Assembly: GCF_000284595.1 (NCBI RefSeq)
Contig: NC_017671.1
Coordinates: 1,583,001 to 1,647,000 of the forward strand
Length of the DNA: 64,000 nt
From: Stenotrophomonas maltophilia D457
GTDB taxonomy: Bacteria > Pseudomonadota > Gammaproteobacteria > Xanthomonadales > Xanthomonadaceae
Direction of reading: 5' to 3'
Part shown: one piece after another, positions 27,031-35,030 of the stretch
Layout: each line of letters opens with the position of its first letter
Numbering within the stretch: the first letter of the stretch is position 1
Notes under the pieces: model-generated
Databases searched by the model: none
What the model saw: only the letters and a program-made list of their open reading frames with translations
Told to the model about the DNA's origin: nothing
Translations under genes and position numbers: made by a program

Positions 27031-27296
27031 GCGGTCGGGAAATCGGCGATCTGGGCGGTCGGGATGGCTTCCTCGGCCAGCAGCACCGGGATGCCGTCGT
27101 CGACGCGGAAGACCTGCTTGCGGTCGCGGGTGACCAGCGCTTCGCGCAGCGGCTGCGCCAGCGGGTTGCCATCGGCCTTGTTCACCGCGCCGGCGGAAAT
27201 GGCCTTGTTGAGGGCTTCCAGGCCCTTGCCATCCAGCAGGGACAGGGGCTGGCGGGTGTCAGGCGACACCAGCAGGTCGAGCAGCTTGCGATCCAT
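27027..27296 (-). CDS. Trm112 family protein (YcaR-like)
   Basis: 89-residue small protein of the Trm112/YcaR family. LLDLLVSPDTRQPL near the start and DDGIPVLLAEEA near the end are typical. The Cys pair that binds zinc in many members is replaced by Asp-Thr (SPDTRQP) in the first position. Bacterial homologues are often next to kdsB or lpxK; here it is upstream of and overlapping nadC. Function in this host unknown. The family is small and alignments are short, so the name is moderately sure. Confidence 0.82.
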   Translation of the reverse strand: MDRKLLDLLVSPDTRQPLSLLDGKGLEALNKAISAGAVNKADGNPLAQPLREALVTRDRKQVFRVDDGIPVLLAEEAIPTAQIADFPTA

Positions 27297-27354
27297 GGTT
27301 CTTCGTCTTGCGTGGAAGATGGCTAGAATACGTCTTTAAGGCAGGTGACGGCCA

Positions 27355-27858
27355 ATGACCCCCAACCCGATCGCGCCGCTTGTCGGCATCGTCATGGGTT
27401 CCCGTTCCGACTGGGAAACCATGCAGCACGCCGCCCAGAAGCTTGAAGCCCTGGGTGTTCCGTTCGAAGTGAAGGTGGTGTCCGCGCATCGGACGCCGGA
27501 TGTGTTGTTCAGTTACGCCGAGCAGGCGGGCCCGCGTGGCCTGCGCGCGATCATCGCCGGTGCCGGCGGGGCCGCCCACCTGCCAGGCATGATCGCCGCC
27601 AAGACCGCCGTGCCGGTGCTGGGCGTGCCGGTGCAGTCCAAGGCCCTCAACGGCATGGATTCGCTGCTGTCGATCGTGCAGATGCCGGCCGGTATCCCGG
27701 TCGCCACCTTCGCCATCGGCAATGCCGGCGCGTCCAACGCGGCGCTGTTCGCCGCCGCGATGCTGGCCAGCGACCAGCCGGCGATCGGCCAGGCGCTCGA
27801 CGCCTTCCGTGCACGCCAGACCGAAGACGTGATGGCCCACGACGATCCGCGCCAATGA
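27355..27858 (+). CDS. purE: N5-carboxyaminoimidazole ribonucleotide mutase
   Basis: 167-residue class I PurE of de novo purine synthesis, moving the carboxylate from N5-CAIR to C4 to form CAIR. Hallmarks: [34 protein letters not shown] and [22 protein letters not shown]. Coupled to purK by an ATGA overlap. A -10-like TAGAAT lies at 27324-27329. Confidence 0.96.
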   Translation: MTPNPIAPLVGIVMGSRSDWETMQHAAQKLEALGVPFEVKVVSAHRTPDVLFSYAEQAGPRGLRAIIAGAGGAAHLPGMIAAKTAVPVLGVPVQSKALNGMDSLLSIVQMPAGIPVATFAIGNAGASNAALFAAAMLASDQPAIGQALDAFRARQTEDVMAHDDPRQ

Positions 27859-29003
27859 GCCTGACCGTCGGCATCCTGGGCGGCGGCCAGCTCGCCCGCA
27901 TGATGGTCCTGGCCGGTGCGCCGCTGGGGCTGCGCTTCGAACTGTATGACCCGGCGGCCGACGCCTGCAGCGGCCCGCTGGCGCCGCTCACCGTCGGTGC
28001 CTTCGACGACCGCCAGGCGCTGGCGGACTTCGCTGCCAAGGTCGATGTGGTCACCTTCGATTTCGAGAATGTGCCCGCCGACAGTGCACAGTTCCTGGCC
28101 GACCGCGTGCCGGTCTACCCGCCGCCGGCCGCGCTGGCGGTGGCCCAGGACCGGTTGAGCGAGAAGACCCTGTTCCAGCAGCTGGGTATTCCGCTGCCGG
28201 CCTTCGCTGATATCCGCAGCCGTGACGAGCTGGCGGCGAAGGCCGCCGAATTCGGCCTGCCGTGCATCCTCAAGACCCGCCGCCTGGGCTACGACGGCAA
28301 GGGCCAGTTCCGCCTGCGCAGCGAAGCCGACATTGATGCCGCCTGGGATGCGCTGGGTGCACAGGTCGAGCGCACCGGACTGATCCTGGAGGGCTTCGTG
28401 GCCTTCCAGCGCGAGGTCAGCGTGGTGGCCGTGCGTGGCCGCGATGGCAGTTTCGAAGCCTGGCCGATCACCGGCAACTGGCATGTCGACGGTGTGCTGT
28501 CGGCCAGCGTGGCCCCGGCCGTGCTGTCCGCCGCCGAGCAGCAGGCAGCCATCGGCTATGCACGCCGTGTCGCCGAACACCTGCAGTACGTCGGCGTGTT
28601 CGCGCTGGAACTGTTCTGCCGCGATGGCGAGCTGCTGGCCAACGAGATGGCGCCACGCGTGCACAACTCCGGGCACTGGACCATCGAAGGCAGCGAGACC
28701 TCGCAGTTCGAGAACCACCTGCGCGCCGTGCTGGGCCTGCCGCTGGGCAGCACCCGCATGCTCGGCCATGCCTGCATGCTGAACTGGCTGGGCCGGATGC
28801 CCGACCCGTTGCCGGTGCTGGCCCAGGCCAGTGGCCACTGGCATGACTATGGCAAGGAGTCGCGCGAAGGCCGCAAGGTCGGCCATGCCACGTTGCGCGA
28901 TGACGATGCCGCAGCACTGGCCGACGCGTTGGACCAGGTGGGCCTGGAACTGGACCGCCAGGCCCAGGTGGCACCGGCGGTGTACGCGCTGCGCAACCGC
29001 TGA
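27855..29003 (+). CDS. purK: N5-carboxyaminoimidazole ribonucleotide synthase
   Basis: 382-residue ATP-grasp enzyme: AIR + bicarbonate + ATP to N5-CAIR. Begins [15 protein letters not shown]-grasp segments: [36 protein letters not shown], and [17 protein letters not shown] with metal-binding Glu/Asn. Forms the purEK pair. Confidence 0.96.
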   Translation: MSLTVGILGGGQLARMMVLAGAPLGLRFELYDPAADACSGPLAPLTVGAFDDRQALADFAAKVDVVTFDFENVPADSAQFLADRVPVYPPPAALAVAQDRLSEKTLFQQLGIPLPAFADIRSRDELAAKAAEFGLPCILKTRRLGYDGKGQFRLRSEADIDAAWDALGAQVERTGLILEGFVAFQREVSVVAVRGRDGSFEAWPITGNWHVDGVLSASVAPAVLSAAEQQAAIGYARRVAEHLQYVGVFALELFCRDGELLANEMAPRVHNSGHWTIEGSETSQFENHLRAVLGLPLGSTRMLGHACMLNWLGRMPDPLPVLAQASGHWHDYGKESREGRKVGHATLRDDDAAALADALDQVGLELDRQAQVAPAVYALRNR

Positions 29004-29008
29004 GTCCG

Positions 29009-29032
29009 GTAGTGCCGGCCGCAGGCCGGCAG
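29009..29032. repeat. Single SMAG-type GTAG palindrome after purK
   Basis: GTAGTGCCGGCC-GCA-GGCCGGCAGT, one unit, six bases after the purK stop; it may serve as a terminator hairpin. Confidence 0.75.
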
Positions 29033-29115
29033 TGCAACGGTGTGGCGCACCGGTGCAGCCATCGGCGCAACATTCCCGGTGGTAGCGTGGAGCTCCTTTC
29101 ACAGGAGTCACGACC

Positions 29116-29457
29116 ATGCTCGACTGGAATGCCTACCGCAAGGAACTGAAGGGCCGCATCGGCGAGATCGGCAAGCTCTCGCCGGATACGGTCAAGGGCT
29201 ACGCCACCCTGGCCAATGCCGGTGCCCAGACCAACCACCTGGATGCCAAGACCCGGGAGCTGATCGCGCTGGCGGTGGCGGTGACCACCCGTTGTGACGG
29301 CTGCATCACCGTGCACGTGGACGCGGCGCTGAAGCATGGCGCCAGTCGCGAGGAAATCGCCGAGGCGCTGGGCGTGGCGGTCTCGCTCAACGCCGGCGCC
29401 GCGCTGGTGTACTCGGCGCGGGTGATGGATGCGGTGGCCGCGCACGAGAGCGCGTGA
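29116..29457 (+). CDS. Carboxymuconolactone decarboxylase / AhpD-like protein
   Basis: 113-residue protein of the CMD family. The redox motif CDGCITVHVDAALKHGAS (CxxC then His) is that of alkylhydroperoxidase AhpD, so a thiol-based peroxidase role is likely. Upstream AGGAGT just before the ATG. It stands next to the superoxide dismutase and glutaredoxin genes, which fits oxidative-stress defence, but it is transcribed toward them and shows no sign of shared control. Confidence 0.88.
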   Translation: MLDWNAYRKELKGRIGEIGKLSPDTVKGYATLANAGAQTNHLDAKTRELIALAVAVTTRCDGCITVHVDAALKHGASREEIAEALGVAVSLNAGAALVYSARVMDAVAAHESA

Positions 29458-29467
29458 AGCTTCATCT

Positions 29468-29526
29468 GTAGAGCCGAGCCCATGCTCGGCTGCTGTCCGG
29501 CCAGCCGAGCATGGGCTCGGCTCTAC
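29468..29526. repeat. SMAG-type GTAG palindrome dimer between convergent genes
   Basis: GTAGAGCCGAGCCCATGCTCGGCTGC at 29468 and the mirror GCCGAGCATGGGCTCGGCTCTAC ending 29526. It lies between the AhpD-like gene and sodB, likely ending both transcripts. Confidence 0.85.
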
Positions 29527-29532
29527 AGGGGG

Positions 29533-30111
29533 TCAGCGCAGCTGGCTCTCGGCGAATTCCCAGTTGACCATCTGCCAGAACGCGTCCAGGTAACGCGCGC
29601 GGTCATTCTGGTAGTCGGTGTAGTACGCGTGCTCCCACACGTCGCAGCACAGCAGCGGGGTGCTGTCGCCGGTCAGGGGCGTGCCGGCGTTGCGGGTGGC
29701 CTGGATGCCCAGCTGGCCGCCCGGGTGCTGCACCAGCCACACCCAGCCCGAGCCGAACAGGCCCAGTGCAGTGCGGTTGAACTCCTCGCGCAGGCGCTGC
29801 GCGTCACCGAACTGGCGCTTGACCAGCTCGCCCAGCCGGCCCTGCGGTTCGCCGCCGCCGCGCGGGCGCAGGCACTGCCAGTAGAAGCCGTGGTTCCAGG
29901 CCTGGGCGGCCGCATCGAACAGCGTGCCCTGGGCATGGCGCACGATCTCTTCCAGCGACGCCTCCTCCCACTCGGTGCCGAGGGTGCCGGCGTTGACCGC
30001 GTCGACATAGGCGCGGTGGTGGCGGCCGTGATGCAGTTCCACGGTCTGCGCGGACAGGTGGGGCTGCAGGGAGCCGGAGAGGTAGGGCAGGGCAGGCAAT
30101 TCGACGGGCAT
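29533..30111 (-). CDS. sodB: Superoxide dismutase, Fe type
   Basis: 192-residue cytoplasmic enzyme dismuting superoxide. Metal ligands are His27 (ELHHGRHH), His74 (AQAWNHGFYW), Asp157 and His161 (CDVWEHAYYTDY). Gln70 in AAQAWNH and NAGTPLTGDSTPLL before the ligand pair match the iron form. Adjacent Cys155-Cys156 directly before the ligand Asp are not usual in E. coli SodB. Divergent from grxD. Confidence 0.94.
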   Translation of the reverse strand: MPVELPALPYLSGSLQPHLSAQTVELHHGRHHRAYVDAVNAGTLGTEWEEASLEEIVRHAQGTLFDAAAQAWNHGFYWQCLRPRGGGEPQGRLGELVKRQFGDAQRLREEFNRTALGLFGSGWVWLVQHPGGQLGIQATRNAGTPLTGDSTPLLCCDVWEHAYYTDYQNDRARYLDAFWQMVNWEFAESQLR

Positions 30112-30231
30112 GTGCAGGTTCGTGGCCAGGGGACGGCGGCAGCCTGTTCCATCCGCTTACAATGGCGGCTACCGTGGGCAGTCTAGCCGACCATCACGGT
30201 CGGGTTGTCCGGCGAAGCAAGGAGTGTGGTT

Positions 30232-30552
30232 GTGGCGGTAATGCAGCAAATCCAGGCCGAGGTCGATCGTTACCCGCTCGTGCTGTTCATGAAGGGCACC
30301 CCGCAGTACCCGATGTGCGGCTTTTCCAGCCGCGCCGTGCAGGCGTTGATGGCTGCCGGCGCCGTCACCCTGCGCACCGTCAATGTGCTCGAAGAACCGG
30401 AGATCCGCGCCAACCTGCCGCGCTTCTCCAACCTGCCGACCTTCCCGCAGCTGTTCATCAACGGCGAGTTGATCGGCGGCTGCGACATCGTCATGGAACT
30501 GTTTGAATCCGGCGAGCTCAAGCGCATCGTCGAAGAGGCGACCCAGGGATGA
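30232..30552 (+). CDS. grxD: Monothiol glutaredoxin, Grx4 family
   Basis: 106-residue CGFS glutaredoxin that binds and transfers 2Fe-2S clusters. The active site is PMCGFSSRA (Cys29), with FPQLFINGELIGGCDIV typical of the group. AAGGAG at 30219-30224 sets the GTG at 30232 as start; ATG three codons on is an alternative. It overlaps the next gene by four bases (ATGA). Confidence 0.93.
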   Translation: MAVMQQIQAEVDRYPLVLFMKGTPQYPMCGFSSRAVQALMAAGAVTLRTVNVLEEPEIRANLPRFSNLPTFPQLFINGELIGGCDIVMELFESGELKRIVEEATQG

Positions 30553-31325
30553 GTGCCTGGCCGTCGACGTCACCGACTGACGGGGCGCTCGATGGCCGCC
30601 CGTTGCAGGACCGCGTGGTGCTGGTTGCCGGTGCCGGCGGCGGGCTGGGCAGTGCGGCGGCGATTGCCGCTGCGGCGGCCGGGGCTACCGTGGTCCTGCT
30701 GGGGCGCAAGCCGCGCCGGCTGGACCGGGTCTATGCCCAGGTCCAGGCGGTCGGCCCGGAACCCCTGCTGTACCCGATGGACCTGGAGGGTGCCGGCCCC
30801 GATGACTATGCCGAACTGGCCCAGGCCCTGCAGCGTGAGCTGGGGCGGCTGGATGGCCTGCTGGTCTGCGCCGCGCATTTCCCCGGCCTGACCCCGTTCG
30901 AGCTGGCCGACCCGGCCAGTTTCGCCCGTGCGGTCCATGTCACCCTGACCGCCCCGGCCTGGCTGGCCCAGGCCTGCCTGCCGCTGCTGCGGCAGCGCGA
31001 GGATGCTGCCCTGGTGTTCGCGGTCGATGCCCCCGAACGGGTGGGGCAGGCCTACTGGGGCGGGTATGGCGTGGCCCAGCACGGCCTGCGTGGCCTGATC
31101 GCGAGCCTGCACGATGAGCTGGGCCGCAGCCCGGTCCGGGTCAGCGGCCTGTACCCGGGGCCCCTGCGCACGGCCCTGCGTGCCCGCGCCTATTCCGTCG
31201 ACCAGGACCCGGCCGCGCAAGGGCCCGAAGCGGCCGCCGCTGCGGCCGTCACCCTGTTGTCCCGGGCCGGCCATGCCTGGCGGGGGACGATTCTCGATGC
31301 CAGCGGGGCAGTTCCCCGCGAGTGA
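30549..31325 (+). CDS. Short-chain dehydrogenase/reductase (YciK-like) with altered active site
   Basis: 258-residue Rossmann-fold protein. The nucleotide-binding loop is GAGGGLGS (26-35 region) with GRKPRR as the NADP-type basic segment. The layout, including the C-terminal RARAYSVDQDP, resembles E. coli YciK. The catalytic Ser and Lys are not seen: the line equivalent to SSSVGRQG is AVDAPERVG, and the YxxxK motif is Y173-GVA-Q177. The Asn of the NAG motif is also gone (VCAAHFPGL). Tyr173 remains. So it may be a non-catalytic or differently acting paralogue. Coupled to grxD. Confidence 0.82.
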   Translation: MSAWPSTSPTDGALDGRPLQDRVVLVAGAGGGLGSAAAIAAAAAGATVVLLGRKPRRLDRVYAQVQAVGPEPLLYPMDLEGAGPDDYAELAQALQRELGRLDGLLVCAAHFPGLTPFELADPASFARAVHVTLTAPAWLAQACLPLLRQREDAALVFAVDAPERVGQAYWGGYGVAQHGLRGLIASLHDELGRSPVRVSGLYPGPLRTALRARAYSVDQDPAAQGPEAAAAAAVTLLSRAGHAWRGTILDASGAVPRE

Positions 31326-31558
31326 GCCCCGGGGAAAGGCGGAGTGAAGAACCCGTCACGATTGCGTTGCGAACCGGTGCCGTTTGTCGCACAACCGTCA
31401 CATTGATGGCGTAGCGTGTTAATCTAGTGTTAACCGTTATGGCTGCCTTCAGCCAAGCGGTAGGGAACCCCAGATAACTCTCCGACCAGCCACCCGCAGG
31501 GCTGTTTGGATGCGCTTTTTTTTCCGCCATCGCCAACTCGCATCGAGGCTACCGAAAA
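31326..31558 (+). promoter_or_regulatory. Leader of the Oar-like receptor gene
   Basis: A 233-bp upstream region with more A/T than its surroundings (TGTTAATCTAGTGTTAACC near 31418-31436). A short hairpin GGCTG-CCTT-CAGCC is followed by CAGCC-N8-GGCTG and a run of nine T at about 31515-31523. GATGCG before the T-run can pair with CGCATC just after it, next to the GAGG ribosome site. I see no clear promoter. A regulated leader is possible. Confidence 0.35.
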
Positions 31559-34500
31559 ATGACCCACCCACTCCGGATGTCCAAGCTTACCCTTGGTCTC
31601 GTGGCTGCACTTGCTGCCGCTCCCGCCTTCGCCCAGACCACCACTGCCGGTGTCGGCGGCCAGGTCGTGACCAGCGGCGGCCAGCCCGTCGCCGGTGCTG
31701 AAGTCACCATCACCCACACCGAGTCGGGCACGGTTTCGCGCGCTACCACCGACGCGGCGGGTCGCTACAACGCGCGCGGCCTGCGCGTGGGTGGTCCCTA
31801 TACCATCACCATCACCAAGCCGGGTGAAGGCACCAAAACCGAAGATGGTGTCTACCTGGGCGTGAACCAGACCGGCACCATCAATGCCATCCTGACCGGT
31901 GACGTGGCCAAGGCCACCAACCTGGACACCGTGCAGGTCACCGCCGTCGGCGGCGGCTCGGAAGTGTTCAGCGCCACCAAGATGGGCTCGGGCACCAACA
32001 TCAGCCAGGAGCAGATCGAGATTGCGCCGTCCATCGGCGGCAACATCCAGGATCTGATGCGCCTGGATCCGCGCGTGACCTTCATCGACCGCGCCTCGGG
32101 CTCGATCTCGGCCGGTGGCCAGAACCCGCGCTACAACTCGATCAACATCGACGGCGTCTCGGCCAGCGACACCTTCGGCCTGGAAGGCAACAACATGCCG
32201 ACCCGCCGCCAGCCGGTCGCGATGGAGGCCATCGAAGCGCTGGACATCAACCTGTCCAACTACGACGTCAGCATCGCTGGCGCTGCCGGTGCCACCGTCA
32301 ATGCGGTGACCAAGTCCGGTACCAATGAATTCCACGGTTCGGTGTACGGCACCTACCGTGACGGTGACTGGTTCGGCAAGAACCCGGAAGGCAAGAAGTT
32401 CAACGGCTTCAACGACGAAAAGACCTACGGCATGACCCTGGGCGGCCCGATCGTCAAGGACAAGCTGTTCTTCTTCGCCAACTACGAGAAGTTCAAGCAG
32501 TCCGCGCCGGGCGCCGACCTGTCCAGCACCGCGCTGGGCAAGGCCAATGCCGACTACAGCATGGCTGACGTGACCCGTGCCCAGGAAATCGCCAAGGGTT
32601 ATGGCTTCGATGCCGGCGGTATCGAAAGCAACGGCAACACGGATCTGGAAGAGTACGCGCTGAAGCTCGACTGGAACATCAACGAGAACCACCGCGCCAA
32701 CATCCGTTACAGCAAGCTCGAGCAGAGCAAGCTGCGCATCAACGGCATGGGCTCGACCTCGCAGGCTTCGCTGAGCTCTTACTGGTACCAGCACGTCAAG
32801 ACCAACGAGAGCTACGTCGCCCAGGTCTTCAGCGACTGGACCGACACCTTCTCGACCGAGTTGAAGGCTTCGTACCGCGAGTACTCGGCCGTCCGCGAGG
32901 TGCCGACCAATGCCCCGAGCATCCGCATCTACTTCCCGCGCGGTGGCGATGTGACCACGCCGGAAGGCGACTCGCTGTTCCTGGGTACCGAGACCAACTC
33001 GCAGAACAACGTGCTGGAAACCAAGGCGTGGAACTACTACGCCGCCGGTACGCTGACCTTGGGTGACCACGACCTGAAGTTCGGTGGTTCGTACGACACC
33101 AACGATGTCTACAACTACTATGGCGCTGGCTCGTGGGGTGCTTACACCTTCTATGGCCTGGACAATTTCGCCAAGGGGCAGTGGCAGACCTACCAGCTGA
33201 ACAAGGAAAAGAGCGCGAACTCGATCGCGGCTGACTACAAGTACAGCAACCTGGCCCTGTTCGTGCAGGACACCTGGTACGTCAACAGCAACCTGACCCT
33301 GACCATGGGTCTGCGTGGCGACCGACCGAAGGTGAGCCCGGCGCCGGCGTACAACCAGAAGGCGCAGACTGTCTTCGGTTATGACAATAGTGCGGTGTTC
33401 CCGAGCAAGTTCCTGATCCAGCCGCGCTTTGGCTTCAACTACACCTTCGACACCGAGCGCCCGACACAGCTGCGCGGCGGCATCGGCCTGTTCCAGGGTG
33501 ATGCACCGCAGGTGTGGATCAGCAACAGCTACTCCACCACCGGCTTCAACTACGACTCGTACAACATCAGCCGCTACAACGGCCAGAAGTTCAATCCGGA
33601 CAAGGACAACCAGCCGGTCCCGACCACTCCGGGCAGCGCGCTGCAGAACGTCAACTTCGTCGGCCGCGACTTCAAGCTGCCGTCGCTGTACAAGGCCAAC
33701 CTGGCCTTCGATCACGAGCTGCCTTGGTACGGCATGGTCGCCTCGGCCGAGCTGCTGGTCACCAAGGTCAAGGATGGCCTGTACTACCAGCACCTGAACC
33801 TGGGCAAGGGCCGTCAGGTCGGTGCCGATGGTCGCGTGAACTACTACGTGCCTTCGGCTGACGGCAGGGCGTGGGGCACCAACGATGCGCGTAATGGTTA
33901 CGCCGCACAGGGCTTCAACAACGTCTACCTGATCGACAACACCGATCAGGGCCGCACCTCGCAGTTCACCGTCTCGCTGAGCAAGCCGTGGAGCGCGAGC
34001 AGCGACTGGTCCTGGAACCTGGGCTACACCTACACCGATGCCAAGGAAGTGGGTAGCCTGACCAGCTCCACCGCCAGCTCGGGCTGGGGCTACCAGTATG
34101 CCTTCAATGCCAACGAGGAAATGCTGAACACCTCGCGCTACCAGATCCGAGACCGCCTGTCGGGCTCGCTGAACTGGAAGCACAAGTTCTTCGGCGACTA
34201 CGAGACCAAGGTGGGTCTGGTGTACGAAGGCCGCAGCGGCCGCCCGTACAGCTACATCTATGTGAACGACGCCAACGGCGACGGCCGTTCGGGCAACGAC
34301 CTGTTCTACGTGCCGCGTCGCGGCGAGGTCCTGTTCGGTACCCTGTCCAACAACGGCAAGTTCACCGCCGATGCGGCGATGGAGAAGTCGTTCTTCGACT
34401 GGCTGGCGGCCAACCCGCAGCTGGCCAAGTACGAAGGCCAGGTGGCTCCGGCCAACCAGTTCCGTACCGGCTGGATCAACACCTTCGACATCCGTATCAG

Positions 34501-34777
34501 CCAGCAGCTGCCGGGCTTCATGAAGGGCCACAAGTCGGAGATCTGGCTGGACATCCAGAACGTCGGCAACATGCTCAACAAGAAGTGGGGCAACATCTAC
34601 GACTACGGCTTCTACGCCAACGCTCGTGTTGCCAGCCTGCAGGGCCTGTACAACGGCAAGTACGTCTACAACTACCGTGGCGCGGACCTGCCGAGCGTCG
34701 CCAACTCCGATGCTGACGGCTTCGACGTCGGTGTCTCGCAGTGGTCGATGCAGCTGGGCTTCCGCTACCAGTTCTGA
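31559..34777 (+). CDS. Oar-like TonB-dependent outer-membrane receptor
   Basis: 1072-residue receptor. The signal peptide ends after AFA (residue 25). Next comes a carboxypeptidase-regulatory-like domain (about 28-100), GVGGQVVTSGGQPVAGAEVTI, then a plug domain with TVQVTAVGGGSEVFS and RYNSINIDGVSASDTFGLEGN, and a 22-strand barrel ending in the aromatic C-terminal motif FRYQF. It belongs to the Oar group found widely in Xanthomonadaceae, which import large polymers or signal through TonB. Ligand unknown. The aromatic terminal Phe is intact. The closest ExbB-ExbD genes in the window are at 53262-54350. Confidence 0.93.
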   Translation: MTHPLRMSKLTLGLVAALAAAPAFAQTTTAGVGGQVVTSGGQPVAGAEVTITHTESGTVSRATTDAAGRYNARGLRVGGPYTITITKPGEGTKTEDGVYLGVNQTGTINAILTGDVAKATNLDTVQVTAVGGGSEVFSATKMGSGTNISQEQIEIAPSIGGNIQDLMRLDPRVTFIDRASGSISAGGQNPRYNSINIDGVSASDTFGLEGNNMPTRRQPVAMEAIEALDINLSNYDVSIAGAAGATVNAVTKSGTNEFHGSVYGTYRDGDWFGKNPEGKKFNGFNDEKTYGMTLGGPIVKDKLFFFANYEKFKQSAPGADLSSTALGKANADYSMADVTRAQEIAKGYGFDAGGIESNGNTDLEEYALKLDWNINENHRANIRYSKLEQSKLRINGMGSTSQASLSSYWYQHVKTNESYVAQVFSDWTDTFSTELKASYREYSAVREVPTNAPSIRIYFPRGGDVTTPEGDSLFLGTETNSQNNVLETKAWNYYAAGTLTLGDHDLKFGGSYDTNDVYNYYGAGSWGAYTFYGLDNFAKGQWQTYQLNKEKSANSIAADYKYSNLALFVQDTWYVNSNLTLTMGLRGDRPKVSPAPAYNQKAQTVFGYDNSAVFPSKFLIQPRFGFNYTFDTERPTQLRGGIGLFQGDAPQVWISNSYSTTGFNYDSYNISRYNGQKFNPDKDNQPVPTTPGSALQNVNFVGRDFKLPSLYKANLAFDHELPWYGMVASAELLVTKVKDGLYYQHLNLGKGRQVGADGRVNYYVPSADGRAWGTNDARNGYAAQGFNNVYLIDNTDQGRTSQFTVSLSKPWSASSDWSWNLGYTYTDAKEVGSLTSSTASSGWGYQYAFNANEEMLNTSRYQIRDRLSGSLNWKHKFFGDYETKVGLVYEGRSGRPYSYIYVNDANGDGRSGNDLFYVPRRGEVLFGTLSNNGKFTADAAMEKSFFDWLAANPQLAKYEGQVAPANQFRTGWINTFDIRISQQLPGFMKGHKSEIWLDIQNVGNMLNKKWGNIYDYGFYANARVASLQGLYNGKYVYNYRGADLPSVANSDADGFDVGVSQWSMQLGFRYQF

Positions 34778-34800
34778 TGCACTGACGTAGCGCTGCTGTA

Positions 34801-34837
34801 AACGGAAACGGCCGGGGAAACCCGGCCGTTTCCCGTT
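34801..34837 (+). terminator. Hairpin terminator after the receptor gene
   Basis: GAAACGGCCGGG-GAAA-CCCGGCCGTTTC with an extended, bulged lower stem. No T-tract on the plus strand. Almost the same stem recurs at 34949-34973. Confidence 0.6.
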
Positions 34838-34850
34838 CAGGCGAAAGTCC

Positions 34851-34980
34851 TTGCGGGGTGCTGGGCAACGGCGTAGCATCTGGAAATGTGCGCGGTGCCA
34901 ATGCCGCCGATGCGGTCCCGGACAGGCGAACGCGGGCAGCACACATCCAACGGTCGGGCTTCCCGGCCGTTTTGCTTTTT
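34851..34980 (+). ncRNA. Possible small RNA or attenuated leader upstream of ppnN
   Basis: A promoter-like pair TTGCGG (34851-34856), 17 bases, TAGCAT (34874-34879) is followed by a structured tract. It ends in a good Rho-independent terminator: AACGGTCGGG-CTT-CCCGGCCGTT then TTGCTTTTT (34949-34980). Transcription from about 34886 would give an RNA of about 95 nt. The 5' end (ATGTGCGC, 34885-34892 region) can pair with GCACACAT before the terminator. No known RNA family recognised. Only 44 bases separate the terminator from ppnN. Confidence 0.45.
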
Positions 34981-35030
34981 AAGGGGGCGGCAGTACAGTC
35001 GGAAACCTTGAAGGAAGCGAAAAATTGGAT

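Noticed and set aside
31326..31558. Known riboswitch upstream of the receptor
   Set aside because: No match to cobalamin, TPP, FMN or other aptamer consensus by eye; only short hairpins and a T run are visible.
31430..34942. Minus-strand open frame of 1170 codons opposite the Oar-like receptor
   Set aside because: It mirrors codon bias of the receptor on the other strand and starts and ends in non-coding sequence; no motif is recognisable.
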